Source of the DNA: Nymphaea colorata | Taxonomy: Eukaryota > Streptophyta > Magnoliopsida > Nymphaeales > Nymphaeaceae | Length of the DNA: 64,000 bases | Reading direction: 5' to 3' | Assembly (NCBI RefSeq): GCF_008831285.2 | Contig: NC_045147.1 | Span: 9,580,334 to 9,644,333, forward strand | Part shown: piece after piece, positions 50,424 to 56,587 of the stretch | Numbering within the stretch: position 1 is the stretch's first letter | Layout: every line of letters starts with the position of its first letter | Made by a program: the position numbers and the translations under genes | The notes under the pieces: model-generated | Databases searched by the model: none | Told to the model about the DNA's origin: nothing | Seen by the model: only the letters and a program-made list of their open reading frames with translations

Positions 50424-53400
50424 GAGGGACTGAACCCCCACGATATCGTGGGGATTCCAACCCCCACCACCCGCTCGATGGTTCCTCGAGCAGGTGGCTT
50501 CAATGCACACACCCCATTGCATTTGCACTAGGGTGCATGCAATGAGGAGCCTTAAAAATGCTACAACCAGTTTGGCCAGAGCATTTAAAGCTATGTAACA
50601 TGGGAACGTTAATTTTGGTGGAGTACCGGTACCAGTCGACACCGATATGGGTAGAGGTACGCCTTCAGACACAACCTGGGTATGGGTCAACAAGTACTGG
50701 GTACCATCAATGTACCAGAGTCTATATCCATCCAAAAACAGACTCAATCAATGTTGACCTAGTCTATTTTCGTCCAAAAGTTAAGGCTTTTTTTCTATTT
50801 TTGTTTTCGTATTTCCTTTCAAAAACACAGAGCCTAGAAAAAAATCCAATGGGGCTCTGTTTTGCTCTTATCCACGCTGTTTGCTGAGGAAGAACTCCAG
50901 CAACCTCCAGCGGAAACGATTTGGGATAACGTTGGCTGATTTGGGCGATATTTCTTTCGTCAACCTCCAGACCTCCGGCGACCTTTCTGCATCAACTATT
51001 TTTCTTTTTATTGTTGTTCTTAGTAGTATTTTTGTTTTTTCTTCTTTTACGGGTTTGTCACTTTTAATCTTCTTTTCTTGGTTGAAACTCATATTGTATG
51101 TCATTTCTCTTTTACATTTATATGCAACCATGCTCCACAATGCTGAATCGTTCCAATATTTTCTGTAAATCCTGCATTTTTTGTAACTAAGCAATTCCAG
51201 TTCAGCATTTAGATCTTAGATTCAAGTTTCACAATGTTGAGACATGTTTTGGATGTGAAAATTCAACTGATATTCATATTTGACTGTCTAGGGGGCTGCT
51301 CGGTTGTCCATATGTTTAAAGTTTTTCATAGGTTTCTTAAACACACTGCTGCAAAGGCCGTTGATATATATTTTTTCTATGTTGTTTATTTGTTTATGTT
51401 GATATATATTTTTTATTTTGATATATATTTTCTAAGTAATTTTTTTTGTATATATATATATATATATACCTGCACCTAAGTGACCTAGGGCAGAATGAAA
51501 GGCCTGCAACCATAAGCCCATAGAAACATCATTGTCAAGTAGCATACTCACAGCAATCTCAAACGATGTGCAGGTGTTTCCATTCAGCTATCTCATTTGT
51601 TGTGGTGTGGGTGGGAAAAAGACTTTGACTTATTCCACTATTTCAAGAAAGCTAATAAAGTCAACAGAAGAATAATCACCACCACCATCACATTAGAAAT
51701 GCATAAGATTGGTGGAAAAATTATTATCGATCATGAAATAAATGTTTCAGAGCATATTAAGAACCTCATATCAATGTTTTATGCACCTTACATATAATAT
51801 GATACATTAGACTGTAATTGTTGGCCCACCATTACACCCCATATAGCACTGTATTTTGTGATACAAGAATAATAAAAAAACGAAAGGCCTAAACTCAATT
51901 TTTTTCGTTTTGGGTTATAAAACCCCTCATGCTCAACTGCTAGACAGTATTCGGAGCTGCATGCAAGGCAAATCTTTTCAGTTAGAGGAAAAATGATTAT
52001 GGATCAGGAAATAAATGTTCCAGAACATATTAAAAACCTCAGACTAATGTCTTCTACTTAAAAGTACATTTCTATTTTTTTGAGGATATGGCTTCAAATG
52101 CCCCGCATGGCAATGGTGCACAAAAGTGAAAGAAGATAATCAGCTGAAACTAAAAATTAACTATTGTCGTAAAGAGATTGTCATAGGAATGTCTCAGCTA
52201 AAACACCATTTAGCTGTGATGCATGAAAATGTGGCTCCAAGCACCAGTAACGGTCGGCCAAAAGCTGTATAAGATCCATGTATGCAAATGATTAATGCTC
52301 TAGAAGCAAAAATAGAAAAAGACGTAGCCGATGAAATATGGGCACGCTTGAGATATATCATTGGAATCAATCACAAGCCATAGAATCTACCGCTGCTCTG
52401 ATACCATGTGGGTTGTTTGTTATTTACACCAGATTTATCTAGCACAAGGGAGACGAAGGAAGAAGTAACAAAGAGAAATAAGGGAGGGTGCAACAAGTTA
52501 TGTTCCAAAAGATCAAAATGTAAATTGTAACCTAATCTGGGTGTAAATATATTGTGGGAAACTTAATATGAAGCACAATAATGCCTTTAAGTTATAAACT
52601 AAGTCACCTGGGTGGCCATTTCTGGAACCGCACCTATGTCGACACGACGCGGGTGCAGGTGTGACCCAGATTCGCACCCAACCTGGTCAAAGTTGAGCCA
52701 GGTGCGGCCAGCTGCACCCGACTAAAATCGTCTTTTTCTGATGCGTCAAACACGAGTCGGGTGCGGTCAAACCGCACCATGTCCTTTTCCATCCATTTTT
52801 TGGGTTTTTTTTTTTATTTTTAATAAATAGGGCATGATCATCTCTCGTGTTGCCGCTTCTCTCTCTCTCTTTCTGCTGCAACGCTGCTCTTTCTCTCTGC
52901 CCTGCAACCGGCTCCGCTGCTCTTCGTCTGGCGACCGGCGTCCACTGCTCTCTCAGTTTCTGATTTCTACCTTCATCCTCTCTATTCTTTCACATCTTTC
53001 CACTTCTTTTTCACTCACGATCTGCGCTGCATTTTAGGAAGTTAAACTCTCTCTCTCTCACTTTTGCAGCGTATTTTTATTTTTATTGTTTGATTCTGAT
53101 AGCACCTCCAATTTTGATTTCTCTCTGTTCTAGTGTTCTATCTCGTCTCGTCTAGTGCAGCAGTGTGTATTCTTCTCTGTTTTAGTGTGTTGTTCTCTGT
53201 TGTAGTGTGCTGTTTACATTCCTAGAATAGTGATGCAACCTTGTGGTTTGTTTATGTGGTCGGTCGAGAGAGGTTTTCTTGGAGAGACTTCATATTATTA
53301 GGTGGTTTTGTACTATTATATTAGTTGTGATTCTTGTGAAATTTGCTTAAGTTCTATTCTTGCTGCAGTGGTAAAATGCCATGTTCTTCTCTAGCTTTTT

Positions 53401-53566
53401 AGATTCTCCGACTTGCTGATACTATAATAAACTATGCATACTACATGTTCATATCTTGTATAACAAAATCATATTGAATTGATGATTGATAATGATACCA
53501 TGATTAGCAAATTGCAATTTTGATTTTGTTATTTAATAATTTTTTGGTTTATAGACAGTTTTTGTC

Positions 53567-53663
<97 letters not shown>

Positions 53664-55725
53664 AAATTAATAATAATAATAATAATAAATACTCTCGCCG
53701 CACCGCCGCACTTAAATTTTTTTGAGATGTGCCGCACTGGCACCCGCACCCCGCACCTTGGTGACATGGGTTATAAACAACTGATAGAGACAATATGTGA
53801 CAGGAGTGATCTGATTGGACTCAAATCCAATGACTTCTAATAGTTTTGACTCAATCCAACAGTGTATAGTCTTTAGCGTGACCAAGAACCTATAAAATGA
53901 CTATCGTTCCTACTTTTTTTACCAAAAAAGACGTACTCTTTGAAACTAAATGTTGATGTGTTTTTAGTCATTGATTTTTGGAACCCAGAAAAACTTTTAC
54001 AAACATAGAACTCAAGGAAATGATGAATTCCAGCAATTCAAAAGCCTACCATCGCTCAAACAACCATGTAATGACTGATTTTAGTGAAAATGAAATAAAA
54101 TGCATTTGCTTGAAAAAGCTCCAACATTATCTTCATGGAATTTGAGGCTTTCACTAATCACTAATTTGATACTTCGGAAAAAAGACAAAAATGAAGAAAG
54201 CAAAAAAAATTTTGACATACTTGAGAAAACTTCAAAATGGAAAAAAAAATAGCATTTTCCTTTTCTCCAAAAAAAAAAATTATTTTGATGGTTTTGGGGG
54301 CTTCTTTTGACCTATGTAACATGGGTATATAAGTTGCCTTGTCGTGCTCATGTCATTATGGCATTTTTCCAACAGGGGTATGTGGGGCAATAGCATACAT
54401 TTTGGATTGGGTCTAGGTCAGACTTGATCCAAGATGTAAAAACTTAACTGTCTTACTCTGAATTTCCTGCTTCTATTGATTTTTGTTTGTCTCATTTGAT
54501 GCATTATCGTGTATGTTCTTTGATGTATGCAATGCTGTTTAATGCATTATTGTGCATGAAATCTGCTTTAATTTTGAATTTTTGTGGCTATGCATGTCCA
54601 TGTGTGCACGTGCATTAGGTTTGTTATGTTTTTATGTTTGTGTTTTGAGAGGGGGAGGGGGAGGAGCAGGAGCAGAGATACGTGGAGTGTCCATGGGGCG
54701 TATGCCCCACAAAACCCACCCTCTAAAACCTTAATTCAATGGTTAAACCTGGGTGGACCTGGTCCAGTTATATCGTGCAGCCCCAAGAGAATCGGGTTAC
54801 TGCCTCACAGCCAAACAACTGAAAATTTGTTAACTATATATTTAGTGGCCCATGGAAAAAAAAAATTAGCTCCATCCCTGGGAGGGGGTAGGGTATGTAT
54901 ATATCATTCATCATTGCAGTAATTTCATACTCACATTCTTAAATTGTCTTTCACATTTCCAAATTGCAGTGTCTGAACCTGTACTATCACACCGGCACTC
55001 ATGTAAGTTACTTTGGGCACATTATTAAAAGAGATACCGGATTCGTAAATAAAATCCAAGACACATGGCTGAAGTAATATAACACATCATATAATCATTT
55101 ATTACTGTTCAAAAAGATCGATCCAGTAGAGAAATCAGAAGCATCAGAACAACAATACCTGAGCGATAGTATGTTGAAAGTGAGCGCTTCTTCGCTCGAT
55201 CTCGGATGCCCTCATTTCTATGACGTTGAGCAGTTCTACGGGCAGCTGTGGGTGCAAACCTTCAAAATTCCAGGACAATCAATCACACGCGGTTAGGGAG
55301 AGTAACGGTTAGTCACATTCCTCAAGTAGCATTATAAAAATGCTCGTGTCTCTTCTTAGATACCAAAATGAGTAAACCACGACCAAGAACAATAAGAAAT
55401 TTGGATTTCGCAAAGACCAATATCGAGATTCAGATGATGCGCGTAATAAAGTAGATGACATAGTATTTAGCATACAACCGGCAATTTGCTTTCTTGGAAG
55501 AAAAAAAAGAAAGAAGAAGAGAGCCACAGAAAGAGTACCAGAACTACTGGAGTAGCGGTGTGAAAAAGGGGGAGAGGAGTTGGCGATCGACGAGTAAAGG
55601 GGACGACATTTCGATGCCGAGCTATTCAAGGAGGAGGACGATGAAGCAGGAAAAAGAGCGCCGATCTGCCGTAGGACGAAGAGGAGGCAGCATTTTCTTC
55701 CCCGTCTACTCGCTGACAGAACCAT
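16402..55725 (-). CDS. mitochondrial-type peptide chain release factor 1 (11 exons)
   Basis: A class I release factor that recognises stop codons (UAA/UAG in RF1) and triggers peptidyl-tRNA hydrolysis on organellar ribosomes. Exons, minus strand: 55539-55725, 55159-55259, 48021-48119, 34219-34402, 31755-31803, 31575-31653, 25164-25238, 24998-25075, 17471-17629, 16867-16962, 16402-16593. They join to 1,299 bp with GT-AG junctions and matching phases, giving 432 aa. Residues 1 to about 62 are Arg/Ser-rich, like a transit peptide. The PxT-type stop-recognition motif is PVT (261-263) and the catalytic GGQ is at 305-307. The closest remembered relative is Arabidopsis At2g47020 (mitochondrial), from wording such as [16 protein letters not shown] and [13 protein letters not shown]. 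The start was chosen as the last in-frame ATG before the presequence. Introns 2, 3, 6 and 8 (6-14 kb) are filled with transposons, but the coding exons are intact, so the gene looks functional. Confidence 0.92.
16867..16962 (-). CDS. release factor exon 10
   Basis: Residues 338-369 ([20 protein letters not shown] then [12 protein letters not shown]), the C-terminal helix after the GGQ domain. Acceptor CTGCAG, donor GTACTA. Confidence 0.92.
17471..17629 (-). CDS. release factor exon 9 (GGQ catalytic loop)
   Basis: Residues 285-337. The catalytic GGQ is at 305-307 in [20 protein letters not shown], followed by [18 protein letters not shown]. Acceptor TACAG, donor GTAAGA. Confidence 0.95.
17630..19521. 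other. release factor intron 8, left part; no gene
   Basis: AT-rich intron sequence with an (AT)n run at about 18678-18715. No coding segment recognised before the Copia element. Confidence 0.6.
19522..19710 (+). repeat. 5' LTR of the old Copia element
   Basis: Starts TGTTAAATATCTTTGACTGT and ends GGTCGTAACA. Contains the inverted repeat CCCTAATCTC...GAGATTAGGG at 19641-19670. Confidence 0.85.
19711..23233 (+). pseudogene. degraded Copia gag-pol
   Basis: Homologous throughout to the 38634-43937 polyprotein but with many frameshifts and stops. Visible parts: gag RGRGTG tail and broken zinc knuckle (about 19790-19930); protease [14 protein letters not shown], with active-site DSG changed to DSA (about 20188); integrase [18 protein letters not shown] (about 20570) and [12 protein letters not shown] (about 21000); [22 protein letters not shown] (21830) and [10 protein letters not shown], with YVDD changed to YAGD (22266); RNase H to 23233. 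The changed protease and RT residues show it is dead. Confidence 0.9.
23241..23434 (+). repeat. 3' LTR of the old Copia element
   Basis: Starts TGTTAAATATCTTTGACTGT straight after the purine-rich TGAGCGAGAG. Carries the same inverted repeat (23359-23388). The end CGTAAAA is a mutated CGTAACA. Confidence 0.8.
23772..24593. mobile_element. 822-bp non-autonomous hAT element
   Basis: Flanked by a perfect 8-bp target duplication CATGCAAC (23764-23771 and 24594-24601). Begins CTAGGTCACACGGGTACGGG and ends TATCTGTGTCACATAG, inverted repeats of the window's main hAT family. The subterminal regions are rich in GGGTACG and GACACGG words. The interior has GCCGGCTGCCGCCGGCTGCC (about 24308) and no transposase. 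It lies in release factor intron 8. Confidence 0.85.
24602..24997. other. intron 8, right part; no gene
   Basis: Non-coding, with a CT/GT-rich stretch at 24823-24858. Two GACACCAACTT/CACGACATTG-like lines repeat AAAACGTGTTGTCTCCCCC and AAAATGTGTTTTGCCCCCC at 24884 and 24927, a 43-bp tandem duplication. Confidence 0.5.
24998..25075 (-). CDS. release factor exon 8 (stop-codon recognition)
   Basis: Residues 259-284 ([20 protein letters not shown] then LPQADE). Carries the PVT tripeptide, the RF1-type anticodon-like motif; RF2 has SPF. Acceptor CATAG, donor GTACTT. Confidence 0.93.
25164..25238 (-). CDS. release factor exon 7
   Basis: Residues 234-258 ([20 protein letters not shown] then IHRVQ). 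Acceptor TTTAG, donor GTAATA. Confidence 0.92.
25239..26598. other. intron 6, left part; no gene
   Basis: AT-rich intron sequence with no recognisable coding segment. The open frame 25940-26167 has no family resemblance. Confidence 0.5.
27255..27764 (+). CDS. unidentified 169-codon open frame inside hAT element
   Basis: Opens with [20 protein letters not shown]; acidic and Ala/Glu-rich to about residue 60 ([20 protein letters not shown]), then Arg/Gly/Gln-rich ([20 protein letters not shown]). The first part could form a coiled coil and the second a basic tail, loosely like a retrotransposon gag, but no zinc knuckle is present and no family is recognised. Its GC content exceeds the surrounding intron. 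It may be a captured or retroelement-derived fragment, or non-coding. Confidence 0.25.
   Translation: MSLELDSDRISDTHPPCVLPSAAEEAARRDSELRAIVAVMAEILDEAKGAADAEVERMTFGPDSEDDVFRCEVNLKTTTDCGKLITAKAELEESVLGADRVQPTEKNLVTGGFGQDDSKSRVRGQQVRVRGSEVEGQRLQVRVNQGLHQIKERPRQTGCSRVCDMVWSS
27880..30500. other. LTR-like module and unclassified interior
   Basis: In plus orientation a TATA box (GTATATAAGC, about 27913), then CAATTGTAATAATTCTG, then AATAAAATTG (about 27966) and GAGTGTGGTGCC (about 28011) are arranged like U3-R-U5 of an LTR. Downstream 2.4 kb of moderate-GC sequence has no long frame. I cannot find a matching second LTR, so the retroelement reading is tentative. Confidence 0.3.
30888..31574. other. 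intron 6, right part; no gene
   Basis: Non-coding intron sequence between the hAT element and release factor exon 6. Confidence 0.5.
31575..31653 (-). CDS. release factor exon 6
   Basis: Residues 207-233 ([20 protein letters not shown] then SDLKGCK). Acceptor AACAG, donor GTATGT. The 101-bp intron to exon 5 is one of two that stayed short. Confidence 0.92.
31755..31803 (-). CDS. release factor exon 5
   Basis: Residues 191-206 plus two bases ([16 protein letters not shown]), the family's highly conserved GTGGxEAxLFA segment. Acceptor GCTAG, donor GTATGC. Confidence 0.92.
31985..34150. repeat. pair of diverged direct repeats in intron 4
   Basis: About 31985-32175 and 33875-34140 share the blocks CTTCAATA, GATAGAAACTGCT, AGGAACAG, GTCCCT, TTTATA, AGAAGC, CAGC, TAGCTGTTGGAGGCAG and GGCACAGTATTACAAAA-like ends, in the same order. 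The second copy starts immediately upstream of exon 4. The repeats bracket the Copia scrap at 33146-33735 and could be terminal repeats of an older element or an intronic duplication. The 56-bp tandem duplication at about 32863-32972 (GATGCAAGTAAATAACTGCC) also lies between them. Confidence 0.5.
33146..33735 (-). mobile_element. Copia 3' end scrap (LTR plus RNase H tail)
   Basis: 33146-33358 resembles an LTR of the 38634 family (AGAGAGAAGAG start, hairpin CCTAATCC...GGATTAGG at 33187-33214, end CTCTCAACA) followed by polypurine CTGCCCCTCAAG. Minus-strand translation of 33359 onwards gives [24 protein letters not shown] and [11 protein letters not shown], the RNase H end. It then jumps directly to GMLGAKLAT from the RT-RNase H connection, so there is an internal deletion near 33620. 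No 5' part is present. Confidence 0.75.
34219..34402 (-). CDS. release factor exon 4
   Basis: Residues 130-190 plus one base ([20 protein letters not shown] ... [18 protein letters not shown]). Acceptor CATAG, donor GTAAAA. It ends at the start of the conserved RAGTGG motif. Confidence 0.9.
34403..35479. other. intron 3, left part; no gene
   Basis: Non-coding. Includes a C-rich run at 34914-34928 and CCTAGGC/TAGGCC words at 35275-35400 that resemble the subterminal repeats of the 26599 hAT element, perhaps a relic end. Confidence 0.5.
35480..37435. mobile_element. 1.96-kb non-autonomous hAT element with nested insertion
   Basis: A perfect 8-bp target duplication ATTTGATA (35472-35479 and 37436-37443). 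Left end CTGTGTAACACCGGTACGAC, right end CCGTACCCATGTGACATAG. The subterminal repeats are GGTACCGATACCGGTACG-like on the left and CCGTACCCGTACCC-like on the right. The interior has a GC-rich GGCGAACGG/ACGGCAAACGG segment (35760-35890) and an (AT)n-GTGCGTGT tract just before the right subterminal block (36571-36590). A second hAT element is inserted in the right subterminal block (36640-37391), so the element was about 1.2 kb before that. Confidence 0.88.
36640..37391. mobile_element. nested 752-bp hAT-type element
   Basis: Left end CAATGTTATCCATATCGTAC, right end CTACGCCTTTTATAACATTG: inverted CAATGTTAT termini. Flanking 8-mers are CCCGTACC and TCCGTACC (7 of 8). Subterminal repeats are CGTATCG/CGATACG, a different word from the host element's GGTAC, so this is a second family. 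Removing it restores a host subterminal block like that of the 48385 copy. Confidence 0.7.
37444..38633. other. intron 3, middle; relic hAT ends
   Basis: (TATAT)n and (AT)n at about 37607-37670. CCTAGGC-type words occur at 38220-38290, ending CTCTTTAATAACATAG, which resembles an inverted-repeat end of the 26599 type, and again at 38405-38495. No gene seen. Confidence 0.5.
38634..38813 (-). repeat. 3' LTR of the young Copia element
   Basis: Plus-strand TGTTGCGAGAGAGAG...TTTAACA. Carries the hairpin CCCTAATCTC-TATTAA-GAGATTAGGG at 38684-38709. Confidence 0.93.
38821..43053 (-). pseudogene. Copia gag-pol polyprotein with one in-frame stop
   Basis: Begins [20 protein letters not shown] at 43053. 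Gag spans residues 1 to about 250, then a zinc knuckle [14 protein letters not shown] (C251, C254, H259, C264). Protease DSG at 368-370. Integrase HHCC (H496, H501, C522, C525) and DD35E (D553, D616, E652). After residue 944 a TGA (plus 40219-40221) replaces the Lys of the conserved [10 protein letters not shown]. The same frame continues to 38821 with RT ([20 protein letters not shown]) and RNase H ([32 protein letters not shown]). Everything else is intact, so it is one codon from a full polyprotein. Stop readthrough is conceivable but not supported. Confidence 0.93.
43742..43753 (-). other. primer-binding site (initiator Met tRNA)
   Basis: Minus-strand TGGTATCAGAGC directly after the 5' LTR, complementary to the 3' end of initiator methionine tRNA, which primes minus-strand DNA synthesis. 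Confidence 0.9.
43754..43937 (-). repeat. 5' LTR of the young Copia element
   Basis: Nearly identical to 38634-38813. Hairpin at 43808-43833. Would carry the element promoter. Confidence 0.93.
43943..45007. other. intron 3: relic hAT end and GA repeat
   Basis: CCCATACCCACATTTTCGAA ... CCATGTAACTTAG (44115-44188) is a right end of the main hAT family without a visible partner. A 41-bp duplication (ATTTTATCAAATGTATGAGA at about 44459 and 44500) carries GGGTACG words. (GA)n lies at 44645-44680. No gene. Confidence 0.5.
45008..47848 (+). mobile_element. 2.8-kb solo LTR, probably Gypsy
   Basis: Begins TGTAACGTGCGAGGTTTGCA and ends AAGGTCGGGGTATGACA, with perfect 5-bp flanks CCCAA (45003-45007 and 47849-47853). 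No gag or pol, primer site, or internal LTR copy is present, so one large LTR remains after recombination between two LTRs. The TG...CA ends and the GGTCGGGGTATGACA tail are typical of plant Gypsy (chromovirus-like) LTRs; the lineage is my inference. It contains a GC-rich segment (45020-45230), CT-rich DNA (45230-45600) and no convincing coding frame. It sits in release factor intron 3. Confidence 0.75.
48021..48119 (-). CDS. release factor exon 3
   Basis: Residues 97-129 ([20 protein letters not shown] then [13 protein letters not shown]). Acceptor TTAG, donor GTACTT. An alternative acceptor 4 bp inside (CCAG) would break the frame and drop the conserved Pro-Glu, so the outer AG is used. Confidence 0.88.
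48120..48384. other. intron 2 end with (AC)n(AT)n(GA)n compound microsatellite
   Basis: 48259-48352: CACACA, then ATATAT, then GAGAGA runs in direct succession immediately left of the hAT element. Confidence 0.7.
48385..49455. mobile_element. 1.07-kb non-autonomous hAT element
   Basis: A perfect 8-bp target duplication TTCGCCGG (48377-48384 and 49456-49463). Left end CTATGTAACACGGGTACTCC, right end CTATACCCATGTGACATAG. GGTACC/GGTACG repeats occupy the left 120 bp. The interior has a CGACGACAGGCGGCGAACGG segment (about 48728). An (AT)n(GT)n tract at 49340-49381 abuts the right block GCGGCCATACCCCTGCACTC. It resembles the 35480 copy along its length. No transposase. Confidence 0.9.
49456..50590. 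other. intron 2: microsatellites and hairpin cluster, no gene
   Basis: AT-rich non-coding DNA with (AT)n at about 49850-49898 and 50379-50419. The hairpin cluster at 50436-50544 is listed separately. Confidence 0.5.
50436..50544. repeat. three consecutive hairpins
   Basis: First, 50436-50453, a perfect 18-bp palindrome CCCCACGATATCGTGGGG. Second, 50467-50497, stem CCACCC-GCTCGA with TCGAGC-AGGTGG (one C-A mismatch) and loop TGGTTCC. Third, 50515-50544, CATTGCAT-TT-GCAC paired with GTGC-ATGCAATG around a TAGG loop. They follow an (AT)n run and precede a hAT end by 46 bp. The function is unknown: structured RNA, a foldback element or chance. Confidence 0.6.
50591..51488. mobile_element. 0.9-kb hAT element of the main family, no target duplication seen
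   Basis: Left end CTATGTAACATGGGAACGTT followed by GGAGTACCGGTACCAGTCGA repeats. Right end CCTGCACCTAAGTGACCTAG preceded by (AT)n at 51450-51470. The interior has an ACCTCCAG-repeat segment (50893-50985). The flanks do not match, so the two ends may be mutated or belong to different insertions. Confidence 0.6.
51489..52083. other. intron 2: diverged direct duplication, no gene
   Basis: AAATTATTATCGATCATGAA...GAACCTCATATCAATGT (51716-51780) recurs as AAATGATTATGGATCAGGAA...AAACCTCAGACTAATGT (51989-52050), a 272-bp-spaced duplication upstream of the transposase relic. Confidence 0.5.
52084..52272 (+). pseudogene. hAT transposase BED zinc-finger relic
   Basis: A 62-codon open stretch reading [20 protein letters not shown] then [20 protein letters not shown] and [14 protein letters not shown] matches the BED zinc finger that opens many plant hAT transposases (WxWCxxV...KCNYCGKE...RLKHHLAGxHxNVxPC). 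The first zinc Cys of KCNYC is Ile here. The second Cys and the His pair (LKHHLAVMH) remain. A stop follows at 52270-52272. No dimerisation or catalytic part is nearby. It lies about 330 bp left of a hAT element. I infer a decayed autonomous hAT gene. Confidence 0.7.
52398..52598 (-). mobile_element. LTR retroelement 5' border relic
   Basis: Plus-strand GCTCTGATACCA (about 52398-52409) is the complement of the initiator-Met primer site TGGTATCAGAGC, followed by TGTGGGTTGTTTG as an LTR start. The LTR-like sequence is interrupted at 52598 by the hAT element and may continue past 53770. No coding part and no second LTR were found. Confidence 0.5.
52599..53769. mobile_element. 1.17-kb non-autonomous hAT element
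   Basis: A perfect 8-bp target duplication GTTATAAA (52591-52598 and 53770-53777). Left end CTAAGTCACCTGGGTGGCCA, right end GCACCTTGGTGACATGG. Subterminal repeats are GGTGCGG/CCGCACC instead of GGTACGG, so a sequence variant of the same family. The interior has a CT-rich, moderate-GC segment (52845-53060). An 87-bp (AT)n at 53571-53657 and (AAT)n precede the right block. Confidence 0.88.
53571..53657. repeat. (AT)n microsatellite inside hAT element
   Basis: About 43 uninterrupted AT units, the longest pure microsatellite in the window, followed by (AAT)n. Confidence 0.95.
53778..55158. other. intron 2, right part; relic hAT left end at 54312
   Basis: CTATGTAACATGGGTATATA at 54312 is a left end of the main hAT family with no partner found. 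The remainder is non-coding. The AT-repeat-free stretch 54550-54890 has open frames without family resemblance. Confidence 0.45.
55159..55259 (-). CDS. release factor exon 2
   Basis: Residues 63-96 ([20 protein letters not shown] then [13 protein letters not shown]). Acceptor GAAG, donor GTATTG. This is the start of the N-terminal helical domain. The acceptor was chosen because it restores the frame with exon 1. Confidence 0.85.
55539..55725 (-). CDS. release factor exon 1 (presequence)
   Basis: Residues 1-62 plus one base. Begins [20 protein letters not shown] and ends with a Ser-rich stretch (HRYSSSS), then donor GTACTC. Rich in Arg and Ser and almost without acidic residues, as expected for mitochondrial import. 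The frame stays open upstream to 55884, so a longer N terminus cannot be excluded. Confidence 0.8.
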
Positions 55726-56191
55726 GAGCTCGAGAGAGAGAGAGAAACCAAGACGCCCAGCCAAGCGCAAGCCCGATACATGTCCAACCTGCGTAAGAAG
55801 TAAGAACCGTCTTCGGTTCCCTTCCCGATCCACCAGTCGTCGGATGTGGTCCAAAAGCAAGTGTTCGTGCCCCGCTGGATACACTGACGGACCTAGCGCG
55901 CGGGTTTACATTCACAATCCAACCGTATGAAGTACCCGCCACATCGAAGCTTGCCCGGAGTAGGCACCAACTTTGCAACATAGATTGAATCAGAGGGGGA
56001 CCTTCGGAGTAAACACAACCCAAAGGACCTCCAGAAGTCAAGTGCTCGTATGGCGCGTCCCCCATACGCGACCCGGTAGCCCCGCCCTTGACAGAGGGAC
56101 CTTACTCTTCGCGCCAAAAACCCCTTGAAAGATAGTGTTGCCCCAACTAAAACCGTCCTAGGTATATCAAATATTAAATGGTGACTTTGCC
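55726..56191. promoter_or_regulatory. upstream region of the release factor gene
   Basis: 466 bp between the start codon and the Gypsy 3' LTR, GC-richer than the surroundings. A GAGAGAGAGAGA run lies just before the ATG (55732-55744), likely in the 5' leader. I see no clear TATA box on the minus strand. Open frames on both strands here are not recognised. Confidence 0.4.
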
Positions 56192-56587
56192 TGTCACAGG
56201 TCAGCCTGTGCGGCACGGCAATAACCTAATTGTCGTCAGTCTTCAAACCACTAAAAGGGGTACAAAGGTTGTTTTAAAAAACAAGTGCATAAATAAAGCT
56301 TTGTGAATAAAGAAATCTCGCAATGTATTCAACTTGAAAAATTTGAACATCACGAGAGAAGTAAGAAAGAAGAATGATTTCAACTTGCTTACATAGATGA
56401 CTGAAGCCGCTTACAGGATTCTCATGTCGACCACATAAAATAAAGAATCCCAAAACAGGACACTTAGACCGGTGGGAGGGTATTCCCTTACAAGTAAACA
56501 AGCATAAGAAAAGAGTCAACATAAGCAAAGGAAGTACATTGCAAAACAATGTAAATGACTATACTGACTCTTAGACATAGGGGAACA
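56192..56587 (-). repeat. 3' LTR of the Gypsy element
   Basis: Plus-strand TGTCACAGGTCAGCCTGTGC...ATAGGGGAACA. Its outer end is 467 bp upstream of the release factor ATG. Confidence 0.9.

Noticed and set aside
55706-56065. 119-aa open frame upstream of the release factor start
   Set aside because: Different frame from exon 1, no recognised family, covers the upstream region; probably chance.
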